Origin: Bacillota bacterium
GTDB taxonomy: Bacteria > Bacillota > Clostridia > Lachnospirales > Lachnospiraceae
Length of the DNA stretch: 50,945 nt
Assembly: GCA_023443225.1 (NCBI GenBank)
Contig: JAEZVF010000057.1
Location: forward strand, 1-50,945
Direction: 5' to 3'
The notes under the pieces are model-generated. The model saw nothing but the letters and a program-made list of their open reading frames with translations, was not told where the DNA came from and searched no databases. Made by a program: the position numbers and the translations under genes. Below, piece by piece: positions 23,340-32,592 of the stretch (positions are counted from its first letter, which is position 1; every line of letters begins with the position of its first letter).

Positions 23340-25715
23340 ATGAAAAAAAGACATTACAAATTGTTACTTCATCTTTCATTTATTTGTTTTGTGATAGCAA
23401 TGATTTCAAATTACAGCTACATTTCCGCAGCAACGGATAAAAAGAAGCCTACTGTAACTGCAAAGCCGGCAAGCGAGAATCCAACTTCTAGGAAAGTCAA
23501 AGTTACTATAAAAGCTACCGATGCATCTGGAATACAGATCGTTAAATGGGCTGTTGGAAGTAAGAGTGCTAACTACTTTCAAAAATCAGGTGCCAAACTA
23601 ACGTTAAATTCTAAAGATACGACAAGTATAGTGATATCAAAAAATGGGCTATATAGCATTTATGCAAAAGACAAAGCCGGCAATGTGACGATTAAGAAGG
23701 TTACCATTACAAATATTGATACATCGAAACCAACGGTTACTGTAAAGAAAAGTACCTTGAAAGTAACAAATAAAAATGTAAAAATAGGTCTAACCATTGC
23801 TGAAATTGGCTCGGGAATTACCAGTGTGAAGTATCTTACTGGTAGAAAAGTAGCAGCAGATTTTGCAAATGCAGGTAAAGATGTAAAATTCACCCAGACT
23901 ACAGTAGTAGAAGATAAATATGGTAATAATCAATATCAATATTCAGCTATTCTATCGGTAAACAGTAATAATCTTTATACCTTCCTGATTGAAGATGCAG
24001 CTGGTAATCAACTTATTAAGCGTGCTAATATTGCGAATATTGATAAAACAGCTCCGCTATTAACGTATGCACCAAATACAACGAAGCCAACGAATAAAGC
24101 AGTTACCGTAAAGATCACTGCAACGGATGAAGGTTTTGGCTTAAAGAATGTCACTTATCTGGCTGGTAAGAAAACGTTAGAAGATTTCACAGATCCAAAC
24201 CAGTCAGCAATCATCATAAAGCTGAATGAAAATGGTCTTGGAAGCTTTAAGACAACAAAGAATGGTAATTTCACCGTTCTTGTGACAGATACTGCTGGAA
24301 ATAAGACCTTACAAGTAATTGCATTAAGTAACATAGATACCTTAGCACCAACAATTTCCTTAAATTATACGGTTATGAATCAGTCTGCAACTATTACAAC
24401 CCTTGCAGAAGATAAAAAATCCGGTATTTCTTCTATCAAATATGTCAAAGGAAAAGTAACGGATACGAAAGATACTAAGTGGAATGAAACCGCAAAAGAT
24501 ATTACGAATACTGGAAGCTTTAAAACAAGCTCAGCAGGAAACTACAGTGTTTTAGCAACAGATGCTGCAGGAAATCAAAGCATTGGCGTTATCTATGTAG
24601 AGTTAGAAATGCGTGCAGTATGGATTTCATATTTAGAGTTTTTAGCCTTTACAAAAAACGGATGTACGGAAGCTGTATTTAAGGAAAAAATCAATACCAT
24701 GTTTGACAATGTTGTTGATCTAAAGATGAATGCAGTAGTTGTACAGGTAAGACCTTTTGGAGATGCTATGTATCCATCTTCTTATTTCCCTTGGTCGAAA
24801 TATGCTTCCGGTACTCAAGGTGTTAATCCCGGATACGATCCATTAAAATACATGGTAGAAGCTGCACACGAACGTGGTTTGGAATTCCATGCATGGTTGA
24901 ATCCATATCGTGTTACTTTGTCCAATACAAATTACTCCAGTCTTTCAGAAGATAATCCAGCTAGAGTATGGCAGGAAGACAATGATACCTCCAATGATAG
25001 AAATGTATTATCATTTGGTGGAAATCTATATTATAATCCTGCTTCCAAGGAAGTGCAGACTTTAATTACAAACGGAATTATAGAAATTGTAAATAATTAT
25101 GATGTAGATGGTATCCATTTTGATGATTATTTCTATCCTGCTATCGGAAGTGGTCATGCTAGTAAATTTGATTCAAAAGAGTATGATCAATACGCTAAGA
25201 ATTGTAAAGATCAGGGCAAAACTCCATTAACCATTCCTGTATGGCGAAGAAATAATGTTAATACTCTGGTAAAGAATGTATACCAATCCATTAAGAGCAT
25301 CGATCCAACCGTACAATTTGGTATTAGTCCGGGAGGATTTTATGATTCCTTAACTTCCGATGTATCTTACTATGTTGATTACAAGACTTGGTTATCTTCG
25401 GACGGTTATATTGATTATATCTGCCCACAGATTTATTGGACCTTTAAGAATAAAACCTATCCATACGATAAAACTTTGGATAAATGGTTATCTTTCCGTA
25501 CCAATGAAAACGTTAAAATGTATGTTGGCATTGCGACATATAGAGCTGGTTCGAACATATCAAGTGATTGGAAAGATGATGATGAGGTTTTAAAGGATCA
25601 GATTGAATATGGACGTGATACCGGACTTGTAGATGGTTTTATGTTCTTCCGGTATGATTTCTTCTATAATAAAGTAACAAAACCATCGGTAGATAAATTA
25701 TTGAAAATATTATAA
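23340..25715 (+). CDS. Exported GHL10-type (DUF187/YngK-like) glycoside hydrolase with Ig-like repeats
   Basis: This 791-aa secreted protein has a signal peptide (1-31, ending ISAA) and about four Ig-like repeats of about 95 residues. Each repeat ends in a similar 'N-x-Y-S-V-x-A-x-D-x-A-G-N' strand followed by NIDxxxP. The catalytic GHL10 domain starts near residue 424 (EMRAVWISYLEFLAF). It continues with NAVVVQVRPFGDAMYPS, GLEFHAWLNPYRV, DVDGIHFDDYFYP (carrying the likely acidic residues) and the FGISPGGFY strand. Family members are thought to act on cell-wall or exopolysaccharide glycans. GGAGG lies before the ATG. Its position between an amidase and a capsule locus fits a cell-envelope role. 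Confidence 0.9.
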   Translation: MKKRHYKLLLHLSFICFVIAMISNYSYISAATDKKKPTVTAKPASENPTSRKVKVTIKATDASGIQIVKWAVGSKSANYFQKSGAKLTLNSKDTTSIVISKNGLYSIYAKDKAGNVTIKKVTITNIDTSKPTVTVKKSTLKVTNKNVKIGLTIAEIGSGITSVKYLTGRKVAADFANAGKDVKFTQTTVVEDKYGNNQYQYSAILSVNSNNLYTFLIEDAAGNQLIKRANIANIDKTAPLLTYAPNTTKPTNKAVTVKITATDEGFGLKNVTYLAGKKTLEDFTDPNQSAIIIKLNENGLGSFKTTKNGNFTVLVTDTAGNKTLQVIALSNIDTLAPTISLNYTVMNQSATITTLAEDKKSGISSIKYVKGKVTDTKDTKWNETAKDITNTGSFKTSSAGNYSVLATDAAGNQSIGVIYVELEMRAVWISYLEFLAFTKNGCTEAVFKEKINTMFDNVVDLKMNAVVVQVRPFGDAMYPSSYFPWSKYASGTQGVNPGYDPLKYMVEAAHERGLEFHAWLNPYRVTLSNTNYSSLSEDNPARVWQEDNDTSNDRNVLSFGGNLYYNPASKEVQTLITNGIIEIVNNYDVDGIHFDDYFYPAIGSGHASKFDSKEYDQYAKNCKDQGKTPLTIPVWRRNNVNTLVKNVYQSIKSIDPTVQFGISPGGFYDSLTSDVSYYVDYKTWLSSDGYIDYICPQIYWTFKNKTYPYDKTLDKWLSFRTNENVKMYVGIATYRAGSNISSDWKDDDEVLKDQIEYGRDTGLVDGFMFFRYDFFYNKVTKPSVDKLLKIL

Positions 25716-25736
25716 GCATAGATACAAGTAATTTAG

Positions 25737-25804
25737 AAGAGCTTTATATCAAATCATAGTGTTAAGATGCAGAATCAACACTGTTAATTGGTATAAAGCT
25801 CTTT
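25737..25804 (+). terminator. Long hairpin terminator
   Basis: AAGAGCTTTATA pairs with TATAAAGCTCTT, with an inner AGTGTT/AACACT stem, and a T-run follows. It separates the hydrolase gene from the capsule cluster. Confidence 0.82.
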
Positions 25805-25908
25805 TTTGTATACATTCATATTATAAAAGAATTACTTTATAGCTAATTCACGAAATCATAATAATAACATACAATACATAAGAAGCAATAAAATAAATCA
25901 GCTGGTAA

Positions 25909-26565
25909 ATGTTTATGATGGAAGGTATTGTTAAAATATTTCATAATCGTTTCAATAAATTAATCATACTTGGAGCAGGTGGACATGGAAGAGTAGTTGC
26001 TGATATTGCATTAAAAAGTAGACGCTGGAAACAAATTGCTTTTTTAGATGATGATAGTTCACTTCAATCTTTTCTGGGTATTAATGTGATTGGAGCTATG
26101 AATTCAATGGAACAATATCTAGAAAATTGTGAAGTATTTGTAGCAGTGGGAAATAACAAGATTAGGCAAAAAGTATTCATTGACTTAGAAGAAATGGGAG
26201 CAAAGATACCTACCATAATTCATCCAGATTCCTCGATCGGAAGCAATGTTACAATTGGAAAAGGTACTGTAATTATGCCAGGTGTGGTGATAAATTGTAA
26301 TAGTACTATTGGAAAAGGATGTATTATCAATACTTGTGCTTCGGTTGACCATGATAATATTATCTGTGATTATGTACATTTGTCGCCAGGGGTTCATACC
26401 GCAGGTACAGTCCAAGTAGGAAAAGGAACCTGGATAGGAATATGTGCTTCCATCCGTAATGATATACAAATTGTAGACAATTGTATTATTGGTGCCGGTA
26501 CCGTTGTTGTTAAGGATATAATGGAATCAGGCACCTATGTGGGTAATCCAGTCAAAAGACTGTAA
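25909..26565 (+). CDS. PglD/NeuD-type sugar O/N-acyltransferase
   Basis: This 218-aa enzyme has the PglD/NeuD layout. An N-terminal Rossmann-like domain binds the nucleotide sugar (LIILGAGGHGRVVADIA). A left-handed beta-helix of hexapeptide repeats follows (for example GSNVTIGKGTVIMPGVVINC), with the active-site His in CASVDHDNIICDYVHLSPG. PglD acetylates the 4-amino group of UDP-4-amino-sugars to give UDP-diNAc-bacillosamine. The matching dehydratase (29568), aminotransferase (35559) and phosphosugar transferase (36734) lie in the same cluster, so I infer that role; NeuD-type sialic acid acetylation is less likely because no sialic acid genes are seen. The ribosome site is weak, so the start is uncertain by a few codons. 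Confidence 0.82.
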   Translation: MFMMEGIVKIFHNRFNKLIILGAGGHGRVVADIALKSRRWKQIAFLDDDSSLQSFLGINVIGAMNSMEQYLENCEVFVAVGNNKIRQKVFIDLEEMGAKIPTIIHPDSSIGSNVTIGKGTVIMPGVVINCNSTIGKGCIINTCASVDHDNIICDYVHLSPGVHTAGTVQVGKGTWIGICASIRNDIQIVDNCIIGAGTVVVKDIMESGTYVGNPVKRL

Positions 26566-26584
26566 GCATGATAAGGATGATAGT

Positions 26585-27247
26585 ATGAATATATTAATAA
26601 TTGCCCCTCATGCAGATGATGAAATACTTGGTGTTGGAGGGACCATACTAAAGTATATCGCTAATAATCATAGTGTTTATGTATGCATCGTAACCAAAGG
26701 GTATGAACCATTATTTACAAAAGCATTAATTGATGAAATATTTAAAGAATCGAAGGAATGTCATAACTATTTAGGAATTAAGGAAACATTTTATCTAAAT
26801 TTACCTGCATCACTGGTTGAAACCATGAATCGCAATGAACTAAATGAAAAATTGCTGCAGCTTATCGATAAGGTAGAACCAGACATGGTATTTATCCCTC
26901 ATTGTGGTGATATGCAAAAGGATCATCAGTTAATTGCAGAAGCCTCCATGGTGGCTTTAAGACCAAAATACCGGCATAAAGTTAAGGCAATCTATTCTTA
27001 TGAAACTCTTTCAGAAACAGAATGGAGTATTCCTCATATCTCAAATTCTTTTTTACCCAACGTTTACTGTGATATTAGTGATTATCTGTACGAAAAGTTA
27101 GAAGCGATGAAATTATATCATTCACAGTTAGCGGAGTTTCCCCATCCGAGGTCTTTAACAGCAATGGAAGCTTTGTCCAAATATCGTGGTTCCACCATCA
27201 ATGTAACTGCAGCAGAAGCCTTCTGTTTAATTCGATTGATTCTTTAA
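26585..27247 (+). CDS. PIG-L/LmbE-family deacetylase
   Basis: This 220-aa zinc-dependent deacetylase family member carries the PHADDE motif (residues 8-13) directly after the first strand, and a second metal ligand in FIPHCGDMQKDHQ. PIG-L enzymes remove acetyl groups from N-acetylglucosamine-type substrates. Here it probably modifies a capsule sugar or lipid-linked intermediate, which is inference. AAGGA upstream supports the ATG at 26585; the open frame from 26537 overlaps the previous gene and is less likely to be used. It is cotranscribed with the acyltransferase. Confidence 0.87.
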   Translation: MNILIIAPHADDEILGVGGTILKYIANNHSVYVCIVTKGYEPLFTKALIDEIFKESKECHNYLGIKETFYLNLPASLVETMNRNELNEKLLQLIDKVEPDMVFIPHCGDMQKDHQLIAEASMVALRPKYRHKVKAIYSYETLSETEWSIPHISNSFLPNVYCDISDYLYEKLEAMKLYHSQLAEFPHPRSLTAMEALSKYRGSTINVTAAEAFCLIRLIL

Positions 27248-27305
27248 TTTCATGGTATCATATCACGAAATCTATGATTTTACATATGATAACAGTAAGA
27301 TACAA

Positions 27306-27311
27306 TATAAT
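27306..27311 (+). promoter_or_regulatory. Possible -10 element before the capsule regulatory genes
   Basis: A perfect TATAAT lies 45 bases ahead of the kinase gene start, in the only sizeable gap (27248-27355) of this part. No well-spaced -35 is obvious. Confidence 0.35.
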
Positions 27312-27355
27312 CCTTATTGTTTCTTTCAATAAAAGAACTCGAGGAGGAATTATAG

Positions 27356-28753
27356 ATGGAGTTTACTATACAAGATATGATAGCTTTATTTTTAAAACGT
27401 TTTGTATTTATTGCTGTCTGTACACTATCAAGCTTAGTGGTATTGTTTACTATTAACAGCTTTATTATTAAACCTTCTTATACTGCATCGATTCAAATGT
27501 ATGTTGAACCTAATGAATCTACGTCCTCGGGTGATCTAACAGCATTGAATTACGCACAAAAAGTAGTTGCCACGTATATTAAATTTCTTCAGACAAAAGT
27601 ATTCTACAGACAGGTTATAGATGAAAGTGGACTTTATTATACCGTAGAAGACTTAAAAGAAATGACTACCATACAACCAGTTGATAATACGGAGATTTTT
27701 CAGATAAGTGTTTCCTCCTATGATCCCATGCATTCCTTTCAGTTAGTGGCAGCAATGCAAAGGATTGCTCCTGATTTGATAAAAGGAATTAAAAATAATG
27801 CAAAAATCAGTGTAGTAGATCCTGTTATTCTTCCTACGACAGCGTCCAGTCCAAATATACTATTAAATACGATTCTAGGAGGTGTATTAGGTTTCTTCCT
27901 ATCTATTCTTATATCTTTTTTATGGGAAATACTAGATGTGAAAGTTAAAAACCAAGATGACCTATTAAAACAATATCAAATTCCGATCCTTGGTTCCATT
28001 CCGGATTTTGAATTTAAAACCACGAATAAGCTATCGAAATTAAAAAATATTTTGAAATTTCATAAAAAAGAAGCTAAAAAAGAAGAAAATCATATTCCAA
28101 TGGATTCAGAATTTTTCATAACAGAAGCGTATAAGACCTTGAGAATAAATTTGAGATTTACCCTTCCCACAGAAGGTTGTAAAAAAATAATTATTTCGAG
28201 TCCAGTTCCAGAGGATGGTAAAAGTACTACCAGTACCAATCTGGGAATTACAATTGCACAAACTGGATCTCGCGTATTACTAATTGATTGTGATTTAAGA
28301 AAAGGAAAACTACACAGCTTTTTTCATTTGAAACACCGGCCAGGAGTTAGTGATATTTTATCTGGAATGACCTTATTGAAAAACGTTGTACAAAAAACCA
28401 AATATAATAATCTGTATGTACTGACCCTTGGAACACTTGCCCCAAATCCAGCAGAACTTCTAGCAGGAGTACAAATGGAGGAATTGCTTAAAACACTGGA
28501 AGTGGAATACGACTATATTATCATAGATACACCACCGGTTAATGTAGTTTCCGATGCTTTGAGTCTGGTTAAACTCGCTAACGGTGTTGTTATTGTTGTA
28601 CGAGAAAGAAGTACCTCACATCCGAATATTGTAAGTGCAATTGAAAAATTTAGATTTACGGAAGCTACAATATTAGGATTTGTTATCAATGGGGTTGCCA
28701 TTTACCAGGGAAATAAATCGAAGTCCCAGTATTATTATAATCAGACCATGTAA
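27356..28753 (+). CDS. Wzz-BY-kinase fusion: polysaccharide chain-length regulator and tyrosine kinase (CpsC-CpsD type)
   Basis: This 465-aa protein joins both parts of a Gram-positive bacterial tyrosine kinase, which are often two genes. Residues 1-190 form the Wzz domain with two membrane helices (about 15-38 and 172-190). The cytosolic ATPase follows, with Walker A SPVPEDGKST (282-291), Walker A' LLIDCDLRKG (308-317) and Walker B YIIIDTPP. The C-terminus carries a tyrosine cluster (Tyr459-461) as the likely autophosphorylation site. It controls polymer length and export. GAGGAGG precedes the ATG. The PHP phosphatase follows nine bases later and would reverse the phosphorylation. Confidence 0.92.
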   Translation: MEFTIQDMIALFLKRFVFIAVCTLSSLVVLFTINSFIIKPSYTASIQMYVEPNESTSSGDLTALNYAQKVVATYIKFLQTKVFYRQVIDESGLYYTVEDLKEMTTIQPVDNTEIFQISVSSYDPMHSFQLVAAMQRIAPDLIKGIKNNAKISVVDPVILPTTASSPNILLNTILGGVLGFFLSILISFLWEILDVKVKNQDDLLKQYQIPILGSIPDFEFKTTNKLSKLKNILKFHKKEAKKEENHIPMDSEFFITEAYKTLRINLRFTLPTEGCKKIIISSPVPEDGKSTTSTNLGITIAQTGSRVLLIDCDLRKGKLHSFFHLKHRPGVSDILSGMTLLKNVVQKTKYNNLYVLTLGTLAPNPAELLAGVQMEELLKTLEVEYDYIIIDTPPVNVVSDALSLVKLANGVVIVVRERSTSHPNIVSAIEKFRFTEATILGFVINGVAIYQGNKSKSQYYYNQTM

Positions 28754-28762
28754 GGTATCATT

Positions 28763-29479
28763 ATGATAGATTTGCATACCCATATATTGCCACATGTTGA
28801 TGATGGTGCAAGGAATATAGAAGAGGCATACAAGATGACAGAATGTCTTATGAGTCAAAATGTTACTCAGGCAGTCTGTACTCCTCATTTTGATCCTGCT
28901 CGTATTTCACTTGAAGAATTTATTGAGAAAAGAAATAAAGCTATGAGACTTCTTGAGAGTTCGCCTATTGAATTAATTACAGGAAGTGAGACGATGCTTC
29001 ATGAGTATTTATTTCATTATATGGATATTAAGGATCTATGTATATCGAATACAAGGTATCTTTTAATAGAGTTACCTCTATACAAAAGTTGGGATATGAA
29101 GGGATTTCAAATGATAGAAAAACTAATTAATTATTATGATATAGTTCCCATTATAGCTCATGTGGAACGGTATCAAAGTATTAATATAAGAGATAAGGTA
29201 ATAAAAAGGTTACGTAACTTAGGCTGTTTCATTCAAACTAACACCTCCTCTATCGTTGGTAAGAAAAGCAGGGGTCTTAGTATGAGATACATGAAAAAGG
29301 ATTATATAGATGTTATTGGAAGTGATTGTCATAACATGGGTCTACGTCCACCAGTGATAAAAGAGGCATATGAAATTGTAATAAAGAATATGGGAGAAAA
29401 ATATTGGAGTACATTACAACAGAATGCAGAGTGCATTGTTAAAGGAGAATCGATTAAGGAGAAGACAAGGTATAAATGA
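28763..29479 (+). CDS. CpsB/YwqE-type protein-tyrosine phosphatase (PHP fold)
   Basis: This 238-aa manganese-dependent phosphatase has the PHP motifs: DLHTHILPHVDDGARN at the start, CTPHF, ITGSETML, IAHVERYQ, and GSDCHNMGLRPP near the end. These supply the metal ligands. CpsB proteins dephosphorylate the tyrosine cluster of the CpsD kinase. The gene sits directly after that kinase, which supports the role. The ribosome site is weak (AAGGTATC), consistent with coupling to the upstream gene. Confidence 0.93.
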   Translation: MIDLHTHILPHVDDGARNIEEAYKMTECLMSQNVTQAVCTPHFDPARISLEEFIEKRNKAMRLLESSPIELITGSETMLHEYLFHYMDIKDLCISNTRYLLIELPLYKSWDMKGFQMIEKLINYYDIVPIIAHVERYQSINIRDKVIKRLRNLGCFIQTNTSSIVGKKSRGLSMRYMKKDYIDVIGSDCHNMGLRPPVIKEAYEIVIKNMGEKYWSTLQQNAECIVKGESIKEKTRYK

Positions 29480-29521
29480 TATAAGATTATTGTTAAGCTA
29501 GTACGAAAGGAGGAGTAACAT

Positions 29522-29575
29522 ATGAAAAATAATCCTTTTAATGATATAAATCCAATCAGATTACAGTATGGTTAA
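29522..29575 (+). CDS. Possible 17-residue leader ORF overlapping the dehydratase start
   Basis: AAAGGAGGAG at 29507-29516 is the best ribosome site in the area, and it serves an ATG at 29522. The frame (MKNNPFNDINPIRLQYG) ends at 29575, eight bases inside the next gene, whose own ATG at 29568 has no ribosome site of its own. Translation of the dehydratase may depend on coupling to this short ORF. It could also be the stub of a truncated gene. Confidence 0.45.
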   Translation: MKNNPFNDINPIRLQYG

Positions 29576-31403
29576 ATGTTTCATGAAACATCGAAAAATA
29601 ATTATTATATTGATTGATCTTATGATTATTATATTGTCTTACTCCGTATTTAGTTTGATGTTTGAGAAAACGAGTACTACAGTAAATCAATTACTAATAC
29701 AATTGATCCTTTTATTAGTATGTACTTACGTTTGTCAAAATTCATTAAATACATATGATACTATTTGGAGATACGCAGAATATAATGAATACTTAAAATT
29801 AGTTAAGGGAGTTTCACTAGGTTTTCTTATTTATTGTTTACTAAATCAATGGTTGTTCCATAATCAAAGCAGTTTATTTTTTATAGTAGCAGTCTGTGCC
29901 GTATCGAATCTTTTCATGTTATTGTCTCGCTTTCTTTATCGTAAATATAGAGGATATGATAAAGATAAGAGTAAAGAAAAATTAGCTTTGACAATTATCG
30001 GGGCCGGGAGTGCCGGAGTCCGTTTATTAGAAGAAATAGAGTTTAATAAAGAATCAAAGTATAAGGTGCTTTATTTTTTTGATGACTGCCAGGAGAAAAT
30101 AGGTAAATCTATTCATGGAATAAAAGTACTAGGACCAATAGAACATATTCTGGAAGTATATCAAACCACACCAATGCAAGAGGTTATCATTGCCATTCCT
30201 TCTCTGTCCGATAAAAGGAAGGCAGAAATCGTTATGATGTTATCAAAAACCAGACTGCATGTTATGTTTTTACCTGATTTGTTAGCGATTTTGCAGGAAG
30301 GTAAGAGTACTTTGCTTAGCTCTATTCGCGAATTAAATACAAATTTACTTTTAGGAAGGGAATCCATTTCCTTTGATCAAGATGTAATTCATCAATTCTT
30401 GACACAAAAGGTAATTATGGTAACGGGAGGCGGCGGCTCGATTGGTTCAGAATTATGTAGGCAAATTGCAAGAGCTAAGCCATCTAAATTAATTATCCTT
30501 GATAATTATGAAAATAATGCATATGACATTCAACAAGAATTACTTTATGACTATAAAGATACGATTCATTTATTTGTAGAAATTGCTTCTGTACAGGATA
30601 AGGATAAATTAGAATTGCTTTTTAGGCAATATCATCCGCAAATCGTCTTTCATACTGCAGCTCATAAGCATGTACCATTTATGGAAGAATGCCCGGATGA
30701 AGCAATCAAGAATAATATTTTTGGTACTTATAACATTGTAGAGGTAGCAAATAATTGGAACGTAGAAACGTTTGTTCTTATATCCACAGATAAAGCAGTA
30801 AATCCTACCAGTATCATGGGTGCCAGCAAACGAGTCTGCGAAATGATTGTTCAAAGTAGGAACAATATCAGTAATACAAGGTATCTAACCGTTCGATTTG
30901 GAAATGTTTTAGGGTCCAATGGTTCTGTAATTCCTTTGTTCAAGCGGCAGATTGAACATGGAGGACCTGTTACAATTACAGATAAACGGGCATATCGATA
31001 TTTTATGACAATTCCGGAAGCAGCTCAACTTGTATTAAGAGCAGGATCCATGGCATCCCAATCAGAAATCTATGTACTGGATATGGGTCAGCCAATCAAT
31101 ATACTTACCTTAGCAGAAAATTTAATACGTTTACTTGGATACATTCCATATAAAGATATTGACATCAAAGAAATTGGAATACGACCGGGTGAAAAACTAA
31201 AGGAAGAACTTCTTATGCCAGATCAAGAACTAATTCAAACGGAAAACCATAAAATTTTCATTGAAAAACAAAAAGAGATACACCCAGAAGATATGGAAGA
31301 AAAAATTCTTCTATTAAAGAAAGCGATAGAAACAAGAGATAAGAAGGAAATAATCAGGGTGTTAAAACTTGTTGTTCCAACTTTTCAAATCAAAATAGAA
31401 TAG
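29568..31403 (+). CDS. Membrane-anchored UDP-GlcNAc 4,6-dehydratase (CapD/PglF-like)
   Basis: This 611-aa enzyme has four N-terminal membrane helices (about residues 8-125), a first Rossmann-like domain (LTIIGAGSAGVRLLEEI), and then the catalytic SDR domain. The latter starts with VTGGGGSIGSELCRQI and carries STDKAVNPTSIMGASKR as the active-site segment. PglF/CapD proteins convert UDP-GlcNAc to UDP-4-keto-6-deoxy-GlcNAc. The start may be the ATG at 29568 or at 29583. In the cluster it probably feeds the aminotransferase at 35559, which gives a bacillosamine-type sugar. CapE at 31488 is a separate, soluble dehydratase for the fucosamine branch. Confidence 0.9.
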   Translation: MVKCFMKHRKIIIILIDLMIIILSYSVFSLMFEKTSTTVNQLLIQLILLLVCTYVCQNSLNTYDTIWRYAEYNEYLKLVKGVSLGFLIYCLLNQWLFHNQSSLFFIVAVCAVSNLFMLLSRFLYRKYRGYDKDKSKEKLALTIIGAGSAGVRLLEEIEFNKESKYKVLYFFDDCQEKIGKSIHGIKVLGPIEHILEVYQTTPMQEVIIAIPSLSDKRKAEIVMMLSKTRLHVMFLPDLLAILQEGKSTLLSSIRELNTNLLLGRESISFDQDVIHQFLTQKVIMVTGGGGSIGSELCRQIARAKPSKLIILDNYENNAYDIQQELLYDYKDTIHLFVEIASVQDKDKLELLFRQYHPQIVFHTAAHKHVPFMEECPDEAIKNNIFGTYNIVEVANNWNVETFVLISTDKAVNPTSIMGASKRVCEMIVQSRNNISNTRYLTVRFGNVLGSNGSVIPLFKRQIEHGGPVTITDKRAYRYFMTIPEAAQLVLRAGSMASQSEIYVLDMGQPINILTLAENLIRLLGYIPYKDIDIKEIGIRPGEKLKEELLMPDQELIQTENHKIFIEKQKEIHPEDMEEKILLLKKAIETRDKKEIIRVLKLVVPTFQIKIE

Positions 31404-31487
31404 GAAATGAATTTATATTGAAATTACAAGTTATTCCAGATGGATGGTCAATGTAAGTAGAAAGAATTATGGGAAAGGACTTTACTT

Positions 31488-32507
31488 ATGTATAAAAATA
31501 GAATTCTACTTATTACCGGCGGTACAGGTTCGTTTGGAAATGCAATGCTTAAAAAGTTTCTGACGACTGATATCAAAGAAATCCGTATATTCTCTCGTGA
31601 TGAAAAAAAACAAGATGATATGCGTAAAGAATATACGGATGACAGGATAAAATTCTACATAGGAGACGTAAGAGATATAGCATCCATTCATAATGTAATG
31701 AAGGGGGTTGATTATGTTTTTCATGCTGCAGCACTAAAACAGGTTCCATCCTGTGAATTTTTCCCTCTAGAAGCAGTGAAAACAAATATTCTTGGCACGG
31801 ATAATGTTTTAACAGCTGCAATAGAACATGAAGTAAAGAAAATCATATGTTTATCGACAGATAAAGCAGCCTATCCAATTAATGCCATGGGGATATCCAA
31901 AGCCATGATGGAGAAAGTATTCATTGCAAAATCGAAAACGGTAAACCCTGAGAAAACGATAATATGTGGTACCCGTTACGGGAATGTAATGGCATCCAGA
32001 GGATCTGTAATTCCATTATTTGTTGAACAGATTAAAAATCATAAAGCAATCACAATAACAAATTCTAGAATGACAAGATTTTTAATGAGTCTTGAGGAAG
32101 CTGCAGATCTTGTACTTTATTCATTTGAGAAAGCACAGACTGGAGATATTATGGTGCAAAAATCACCAGCTTGCACCATTGGGGATTTAACACAAGCAAT
32201 CATTGAGTTATTTCAGGCAGATAACGAGATTCAGGTCATAGGTACGAGGCATGGAGAAAAGTTATACGAGACATTACTTACGAAAGAGGAGTATGTTGCA
32301 GCAGAAGATTTAGGCAGTTATTACCGTATACCTGCCGATAAAAGAGATTTAAATTACAATAAATATTTCAGTGAAGGGAATCAGGAGATTACCTTAGATG
32401 TAGAATATAATTCTGACAATGCAAAACGATTGGATGTGATACAGATTAAAGAGGTAATTAGTAAGTTGGATTATATCAAACGGGAATTAAAGCAGCAAAA
32501 AAAATAA
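31488..32507 (+). CDS. capE: UDP-GlcNAc 4,6-dehydratase/5-epimerase (CapE)
   Basis: This 339-aa soluble SDR enzyme starts with LLITGGTGSFGNAMLKKFL and has the active-site segment STDKAAYPINAMGISKAMMEK, which is typical of CapE/FlaA1-type inverting dehydratases. It makes UDP-2-acetamido-2,6-dideoxy-L-arabino-hexos-4-ulose, the first step to UDP-N-acetyl-L-fucosamine. It is followed by CapF and CapG homologues in pathway order, which makes the assignment firm. No strong ribosome site is visible (GGAAAGGAC upstream). Confidence 0.92.
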   Translation: MYKNRILLITGGTGSFGNAMLKKFLTTDIKEIRIFSRDEKKQDDMRKEYTDDRIKFYIGDVRDIASIHNVMKGVDYVFHAAALKQVPSCEFFPLEAVKTNILGTDNVLTAAIEHEVKKIICLSTDKAAYPINAMGISKAMMEKVFIAKSKTVNPEKTIICGTRYGNVMASRGSVIPLFVEQIKNHKAITITNSRMTRFLMSLEEAADLVLYSFEKAQTGDIMVQKSPACTIGDLTQAIIELFQADNEIQVIGTRHGEKLYETLLTKEEYVAAEDLGSYYRIPADKRDLNYNKYFSEGNQEITLDVEYNSDNAKRLDVIQIKEVISKLDYIKRELKQQKK

Positions 32508-32592
32508 AAATCTGTATAAAAACAATAAAGGTTAAATGTTGAATAAAAAGCGTATTCAACGATTGATTAAAGTGCATGCTCGAAGCATGTAG

